From the NCBI GenBank assembly GCA_965208605.1, contig OZ242345.1, positions 186,001-250,000 on the forward strand: a DNA stretch of 64,000 nt, written 5' to 3'. This DNA comes from UBA9659 sp965208605. GTDB lineage: Bacteria > Pseudomonadota > Gammaproteobacteria > Pseudomonadales > Azotimanducaceae. The notes below the pieces were generated by a model that was not told the DNA's origin, did no database searches, and saw only the letters and a program-made list of their open reading frames with translations. Below, piece after piece: positions 30,001-39,000 of this stretch. The number at the start of each line of letters is the position of its first letter. The first letter of the stretch is position 1. The translations under genes and the position numbers were made by a program.

Positions 30001-33000
30001 TAACCAGCACCACGATCACGCCGACTGCTGTTACTGGTGCAACCCTAACCGTTGCTGGCACGGCGGTTACCAGTGGCACCCCCTCCGGCGACATTCCGCT
30101 GAATGTCGGCGCAAACGCCATCGCCATCGTCGTCACCGCCGCGGATGGCACCACAGAGAAAACCTACACCGTCACCGTGCGCCGCGCCCCGCTGCCAGTA
30201 ACCCTCACGCTGGTTGCGGACACCGGTTCCTCGCTAACGGATCGCATCACCAGCAATGGGCAGGTGGAGGTGACGGGGCTGGCAACCAATGCCATTTGGA
30301 GATACACCATCAATGGCGGCAGTACTTTCACCCCCGGCACCGGCACCAGTTTCACCCTGCCCGAAGGCGACTACACCGCTGACGCCGACGATGAAGATAT
30401 ACAGGTCGTGCAGAGCGTATCCGGCGCTGACTCCGTCCCCGCCAGCCTGGCCGCGGTTACCGTGGACACCACCGCGCCGGTCATCACCTTGGAGAACGAC
30501 ACCGTAGCGGGCAACACCGGCGTGGTCGGCACCGCTTACACTGACCCGGGCGCCACCGCCATGGATAATGTGGATACCAGCGTGGATGTCGTTCTCGGTG
30601 GCGATACACTAGACATCAACACCGTCGCCGGCACCTACTTGATTACCTACGACGCAACCGACACCGCCGGTAATGGCGCCGTGCAGGTGGAACGCACCGT
30701 TACCGTGGTACCGGTGCCTCTGTCCATGGATGCAGACTTGTCATCTTTGACTATCTCGGTCGGCACCTTGCCTACCTTTAATGCCGCCACGACAAGTTAC
30801 GCCGTCAACGTAGACAATGATGTGACCAGCGTCACGCTGATGCCGAGCACGGCTGACGCCGCCGCAAGCGTAACTGTGGCTGGCACGGCGGTTACCAGTG
30901 GCGCAACCTCCGGCGCGATTACGCTGGATGTCGGTGTAAACGCCATCGCCATTGTCGTCACCGCCGAAGATGGCACGACTATGAAAACCTACACCGTCAC
31001 CGTCACTCGCGCCGCCAACACTGCGCCGGAGTTGTCTGGTAACACGAGTCCGAGTGTCGCCGAGAACACACCCATAACAACGGCAGTGGCGACCTACACC
31101 GCAACCGATGCCGAGAGCAACATTGTTACCTTGGCACTCGGTGGCACAGATGTGAGCTCGTTTGATCTCGACGCTACAAGCGGCGTATTGACTTTCCGCG
31201 CCTTGCCGGACTATGAAACCAAGTCCACCTACGCGGTCACTGTTCAGGCAACGGAAACCGATGGCGACCCAAGCAACCTGACCGGCGAACTGGCGGTCAC
31301 GATTACGGTTACCAATGAGGAGGAAGAGGGCGCCATCGGCCCCATCACCGGCGCCGTTCAAGTCGGGCGGAAATTGACCGCGGGCGAAGTAACCGACCCG
31401 GATGGCTCGGTTGTTGTCACCGGACATGCATGGCAAGACGCGGTCGACGACTCCGCCATCAGCGGTGCCACCGACGCGGCGACCTACACTCTGGTAGCAG
31501 ATGATGCAGGCAAGACCATTCAAGTGGTTGCCACTTACACCGACGCCTTCGACGACAACGAAAAGAGCGTCACCAGCGCGGCAACGGTCGCCGTAGTTGC
31601 GGCGGCACCACCCGCCACGCCGAGCCTCGCGCTGGCTAGGGACACCGGTCGCTCGCGAAGCGATGGCATCACGCAAAATGGTCAGGTGAATGTGGCGGGT
31701 CTGGTACCCGATGCCACCTGGAGATACTCCACCAATGGCGGCACCGACTTCACCGATGGCACCGATACCAGTTTCACCCTGCCCGAAGGCGTATATGCTG
31801 CTGGCGTGGTGCAGGTCGTGCAGACCGTATCCGGCACTGACTCCGTTGCCGGTATCCTCCGCGCGGTTACCGTAGACACCACCGCGCCGGTCATCACCTT
31901 GGAGAACGACACCGTAGCGGGCAACACCGGCGTGGTCGGCACCGCTTACACTGACCCGGGTGCCACCGCCATGGATAATGTGGATACCAGCGTGGATGTC
32001 GTTCTCGGTGGCGAGACACTAGACATCAACACCGCCGCCGGCACCTACTTGATTACCTACGACGCAACCGACACTGCCGGTAATGAAGCCGAGCAGGTGA
32101 CCCGCACCGTGACCGTGAACCCCGTGTCCACGGATGCGAACTTGTCCGGTTTGACTATCACTGAAGGCGCCTTGTCGCCCCCCTTCGATGCCGCCACGCT
32201 CAGTTACGCCGTTAGCGCGGACAATGATGTGGCAAGCGTCACGCTGATGCCGAGCACGGCTGACGCCGCCGCAAGCGTAACTGTGGCTGGCACGGCGGTT
32301 ACCAGTGGCGCAACCTCCGGCGCGATTACGCTGGATGTCGGTGTAAACGCCATCGCCATTGTCGTCACCGCCGAAGATGGCACGACTATGAAAACCTACA
32401 CCGTTACCGTGACCCGCGCCGGCAACACCGCGCCGGTCATCGCCATCGAAAATGCGGCGGTGGATTATGCCGAGAACGGCGACACGGCAGTGGCGACCTA
32501 CGCCGCGACTGATACCGAGAGCAACACCATTACCTGGGGGCTGACTGGCACGGATGCGGGCTTGTTTACCATCAACCCCACAAGCGGCGCATTGACTTTC
32601 AACTCTTCGCCGGATTATGAAACCCAGTCCACCTACGCGGTCACTGTTCAGGCAACGGAAACCGATGGCGACCCAAGCAACTTGACCGGCGAACTGGCGG
32701 TCACGATTACGGTTACCAATGTGGATGAAGAGGGCGTCATCGCTGCCATCACCGGCACCGCGCAGGTCGGGCAGACCTTGACCGCGGGCATGGTAACCGA
32801 CCCGGATGGCGGCGTAACTGGCATCACTTATCAATGGCAGGGCGACAGCACCAACATAGACAGTGCCACCGGCATGACCTACACCCTGACGGCAACCGAT
32901 GAGGACAAGATCATTCGAGTCATCGCCACTTACACCGATGCCTTCGGCGGCGGTAATAAGATGGTCACCAGCGCGGCGACGGTCGCCGTAGTTGCGGCGG

Positions 33001-36000
33001 CACCCGCCACGCCGAGCCTCGCGCTGGCTATGGACACCGGTCGCTCGCAAAGCGATGGCATCACGCAAAATGGTCAGGTGAATGTGACCGGTCTGGTAAC
33101 CGATGCCACCTGGAAATACTCCACCAATAGCGGCACCGACTTCACCGATGGCACCGATACCAGTTTCACCCTGCCCCCCAATCGTGTATATCCCGCTAAC
33201 ACGGTGCAGGTCGTGCAGACCGTATCCGGCACTGACTCCGCTGCCGGTATCCTCCGCGCGGTTACCGTAGACACCACCGCGCCAGACGTCATCCCGCCGC
33301 CGAACAGAACCTTTGAGGCGACCGGCGACATGACCCGGCTTAGCCAGAGTGATTACGGCATCGCTACTTCCAGCGATACCACGGTTATCATCAGTCACAC
33401 CCCGGTCAGAGATTTCCCGCTAGGTGCCACCACCATCCCCTGGACCGCGACCGATCGCGCGGGCAATGCAATGACCGCTAACCAAGTGGTCACGATTGCG
33501 GACCGCACCGCACCGGTAATCAGCCTGACCGGTGCCAACCCTCAAATCATTGAGTTCGGCGGCAGTTATACGGAACTAAATGCAACCGCGACCGATGCAG
33601 TGGACGATAACGACGAACTGACGCGAAAGATTGTCATTGTTGCGACCGCCGTGGACACCAGCAGGTCCGGCGACTATCAGGTCACCTACGATGTCACCGA
33701 CACTGCCGGTAATGGAGCCGAGCAGGTGACCCGCACCGTGACCGTAACCGAGCCGGTCGCCAACATCGCGCCAGTTGCCAATGCGGGTGCCGACCAGAGC
33801 GTGGCCTTCGGCGCAACCGTGACGCTGGACGGCTCTGGCAGTAGCGACCCCGATGGGACTATCCAGAGTTATGCATGGACGCATACTTCAACCGATGGTG
33901 GTGCGCCCGCCACGGCAATCACCGTGGCAAATGGCGAGACCTCGACCTTCACCGCGCCGGACACCGCCGCGGAACTGGTGTTCACCCTGACCGTTACCGA
34001 TGATGACGGTGCCACCAACAGCGATACGGTAACCATCACCGTAACCGCGCCGGTCGCCGACAACACCGCGCCAGTCATCGCCATCGAAAATGCGGCGGTG
34101 GATTATGCCGAGAACGGCGACACGGCAGTGGCGACCTACACTGCGACTGATGCCGAGAGCAACGCCATTGCCTGGGAGATAACTGGCGCGGATGCGGGCT
34201 TGTTATCCATTGGTGCCACAAGCGGCCTATTGACTTTCAACTCTTCGCCGGACTATGAAACCAAGTCCACCTACGCGGTCACTGTTCAGGCAACGGAAAC
34301 CGATGGCGACCCAAGCAACCTGAGCGGCGAACTGGCGGTCACGATTACGGTTACCAATGTGGATGAAGATGGAGCCATCAGTGCCATCTCTGGCACCGCT
34401 CAAGTAGGTGAGACCTTGACCGCGGGCATGGTAACCGACCCGGATGGCGGCGTAACTGGCATCACTTATCAATGGCAGGGCGACAGCACCAACATAGACA
34501 GTGCCACCGGCATGACCTACACCCTGACGGCAACCGATGAAGGCAAGACCATTCGAGTCATCGCCACTTACACCGATGCCTTCGGCGGCGGTAATAAGAT
34601 GGTCACCAGCGCGGCGACTGGCACCGTGGTGGCGGAGACAGCACCCGCGCCACCGAGCATCGCCCTGGCTCTGGACACTGGTGCCTTGTCAGACGATGGC
34701 ATCACCCAAAATGGTCAGGTGAATGTGACGGGCGTAGTAACCGATGCCACCTGGAAATACTCCACCAATAGCGGCGGCGACTTCACCGAAGTCACTGACT
34801 CCACCGTCACCAGTTTCACCCTGGACGATGGCGTATACGCTGCTGGCACGGTGCAAGTCGTGCAGACCCTATTGAGCGTTGACTCCGCCGCCGCCAGCCT
34901 CGGCGCGGTTACTGTGGACAACACCGCGCCAGAAATCACCTTGAATGGTGCCGCGACCATCACCCTGACTCTGGGCGACACCTACACAGAGCAAGCCAGC
35001 GCCACGGATAATCTGGATACCAACGTCATGCTGGCCGCAGGCGGCGATGCAGTGGACACCAGCACCGCCGGCACCTATACGGTTACCTACACCGCAATGG
35101 ATGCGGCCGGTAATGCTGCCACGCAGGTGCGCCGCACCGTCATCGTGCAACCGGTACTTGCCTTTGCCACCGGCGCAGCACCCGCGCTCAGTAGCAATGG
35201 CGCGACGGCAGATGGCGTAACCTACGCCAAAGACGGCGACACTCTGACCCTGACCTTCACCGTTAATCTGCCATTGGCAAGCGACCCAACGGTGACCATC
35301 GCCGGGCAGTCAGTCACGGTGACCCAAGGCACCGGTAACAGTTACACCGCGACCTATACGGTGGTGGCGGCGGATGTTGCGGGAAGCGACGGCGTGCCGG
35401 CGGTTTATGACATAGACGCAATGACCGCCACCGGAAATCCCGCCAATAGGCTTGACCCTGATGCGGTCACCAGTGCTATTCAAATTGATGTGGTTGCCCC
35501 GACGGCGAGCTTCGGCCCCATTGCCATCGGTGTGGTGGGCATGCCACAGACGGTCCGCCTCACCTTCTCCGAAGCGGTGACCGGACTGGCGGAGAGCGAC
35601 TTCGGCGTTGCCTTTATCGGGGTCAGAGTAACTGAGGTTACCGACACCGGCGACCAGACCGCCTATAGCGTCACCTTCACGCCACCCGCGCAATCCTTCC
35701 ACGTGATCCTTATCCCGGATACCGTGACCGACGCCGCCGGTAACCTGGGTCCGGGAAGAACGGAGAGCGAGGCGGGCAGCGCGACACCCAGCCCGTTGCT
35801 AGTTGCCGATGCCGGTGCCGACCAGAACGCGCATCCCGGTACACGGGTCACCTTGAACGGCTCCGCTAGGGTTCCCAATGTGGACGTTAGGGTGACTTAT
35901 GCCTGGGCGCATACCATGACCGATGGTGCGCCGCCGGCTACGCCCATTACCTTGACCGAGGGCAATTCATCCGTCCCGACCTTCATCGCGCCGGCTATTG

Positions 36001-39000
36001 TGGGAACAACGCTGGTGTTCGAACTGACCGTGACCGATGATGCCAATCCCCCCGCCAGCAGCACCGATACGGTAACCATCACCGTGGCCCTGGACACCAC
36101 CGCCCCGGTGCTCACTTTCGTGAGGACTGACACCAGCGGCGGTAATAGGCTCAGTAGTGCCAGTGTCCTGGTCAATGCTGGCGATACCATCACCGTGACC
36201 CTGCAGTCAAGCGAACGGCTGGACCCGGCGAGTCTCACCGGTGCCGCCCTATTCCGGTATCTCGATGTGACTACCGGGAACAGCCTGGTCACCACCCCGG
36301 TAACGGACCTGGTGCCCACTGGCAATACCAACGAATATGCGGTGACCTATACCGTCATGCCCGGCGATGGTGTCACCGGTTCCTTTAGTCTGTTTGTTAG
36401 CGGGGTCATGGATATCGCGGGCAATGAAGCAACTGAGACTAGCTTCTTGCTCCAAATGATTACTATTGACACCGTCCCGCCGACGCCGACCCTGAATGGA
36501 CCGGCAAGTATTAGCGTCACCCTCGGCGACGATTACACCGATCAAGGGGTGACCCTCGGGATTGGTAGCACTCTTGAGACGGTCATTACCGACGCTGATG
36601 GCGTGGTCGTTGCCGCCGTGGACACCAGCATGCCCGGGACCTACACCTACACCTACACGGCGACCGACCAAGCGGGCAATACCGCGACGGTTACCCGTAG
36701 TGTTACCGTTGTTGAGGTGCCTAATCAGGCTCCAGTTGCTGACGCTGGCGACGCGCAGCGCGTGGATACCGGCGCAACAGTGATGCTGAGCGGCGTCGCT
36801 AGTAGCGACCCCGAAAGTGGTGTCCTGACTTACGCCTGGACGCATACCATGACCGATGGCGCGGCGCCGGCTACGGTCATTACCTTGACTGATGCCGATT
36901 CCGCCACGGCGAGCTTCACCGCGCCGGCTAGCGCCGGGGTCCTGGTGTTCACCCTGACCGTCTCGGATGATGGCAATCCCCCCGCCACTGACACCGATAC
37001 GGTAACCATCACCGTGATTGTGCCAGACACCACCGCGCCGACCGTGGACCTGGGCACCATTGCCCTTAGTCTGATTGGCACCGAGCAGACACACGACATT
37101 ACCTTCTCTGAAGCGGTGACTGGTTTGATGGTGGATGATTTCTCCACTTCTACCGATGTCACGGTGCATAGCATTGCCGACTCGGGCGACCAAACCACCT
37201 ACACTGTCACCTTCACCCCCAGCGCGGCAGCCTTCACCCTGACCCTTGCCGCGAATAGCGTAACCGACCGCGCCGGCAACACCGGGTCCGCCAGCGCGGT
37301 GACCGGCACCGGGGCAAGGCTACCTCAGGCACCGACCAACCTGGTTGCCACCGCGGGCGATATGACCGCCCAGCTGACCTGGGAAGTACCGGCTGATGAC
37401 GGCGGTAGTGCCATTACCGGCTATGAATATCGCCAGGCTGAGGGGAGTGCGGGCGACTATGCTGCCGCCACCTGGACGGCAACCACCGGCTCAACCCGCC
37501 ACACCGTGACCGGCTTGACCAGCGGCGGCACTTATTACTTCCAGGTGCGTGCCCTGAACCTTCTCGGTGCGGGCCCGGCCTCAGGAGAAGCCTCTGCTGT
37601 GCTGCCCGATACCGTCGCCCCAGAGATTACCCTCATAGGTGCCAGTCCCTTGGAGGTCTTCCAAGGCAGCACCTTCACTGACCCGGGCGCCACGGCAAGT
37701 GATGATGTGGATGGTGCGCTCAGTGCCAGCATTGCGGTGGGCGGCGACACAGTGGATACCGACACGCCGGGGGACTACACCATCACTTATGATGTATCCG
37801 ATGCCGCCGGCAATGCCGCTGACACAGTCACCCGCATCGTCCGTGTAGTCATACCACGCGACCTTGCTCGGCTTAACAAGGTGCTTCTGCCCGAAGTGGC
37901 ACGGAGCATGGTCGACCAGCATGTCGGCGGGATTGTGCAGCGTCTTGAGCAGGCACGGCTCTCCAACATTGCCGGCAGTGCTAGCAGTGCTAGTTTTGGC
38001 GGTGCGGGTAACCTGACGGATATTGTCAAAGCCCAGGGACGCGCCCTTGCCGATGACCAGTTTGACATGAAGCGAGTCTTGGCGGGGTCTGCCTTTGTGC
38101 TGCCCTTGAATGGCGCGGGTGCTTCTGCTTCTGCTTCTGCTTCTGCTTCTGCTTCTGCTTCTGCTTCTGGTCATCAAAGCCAAAGCCAGGGCGTCACCCT
38201 CTGGGGTGCGGGCGACTACCGGAGTCTGGAAGGTACTGATGGGGTGGATTGGGACGGCGACCTCTTTAGTCTGCAACTGGGTCTGGATGCGCAACTGAAC
38301 GCGCGCACCATTATGGGTGTGGCTATCTCCAAAAGCCAAGCGAGACTGGACTACACTGATACCAGCCTGGGAGTCAGCGGCGACTACGACCTGAATATGA
38401 CCAGTGTCCATCCGTATCTGGGCTGGGCAGCGGGCGGCCTGGACTTCTGGGCGACTGTTGGCTATGGCCGTGGCGAACTGGAAATCAGTGACGACCGGGC
38501 GTCAGGAGAGGCTATCCCCTCAAGCGACCTGAGTGTGCGGACCTATGCGCTGGGGGCGAGTGGCATCTTGAGGGAGACCGGCATCACCCGCCTGGGCATC
38601 AAGGGTGAAGCTATGAGCAGCGCGGTGGAACTGGACGGTAATGCGCAGATAACCGCAGTGACCCGGGATCTTAGCCGGTTGCGCATGACCCTGGAAGCGA
38701 GCCGTACCCAAGCCCTGGACAGCGGTGCGCAATTTGAGTCTAGTCTGGAAGCCGGGCTGCGCTATGACGGTGGAGACGGGGAGACCGGTGCGGGTGCTGA
38801 GCTGGGTGCCAGTCTGCGTTATGCCAGCCTGGGCGGCGGCCTGGTGATAAAAGGCAAGGCGCGTGCCCTGGTGGGCGGCAAGGGCGAGGCTAAGGAGTGG
38901 GGACTGAGTGGGGCGATTAGCTTCCAGCCGTCAACAAACGGACGGGGCCTGTCTTTCAGCCTGACGCCGGGTTATGGGGTGACCAACAGCGGGGTGCAAC

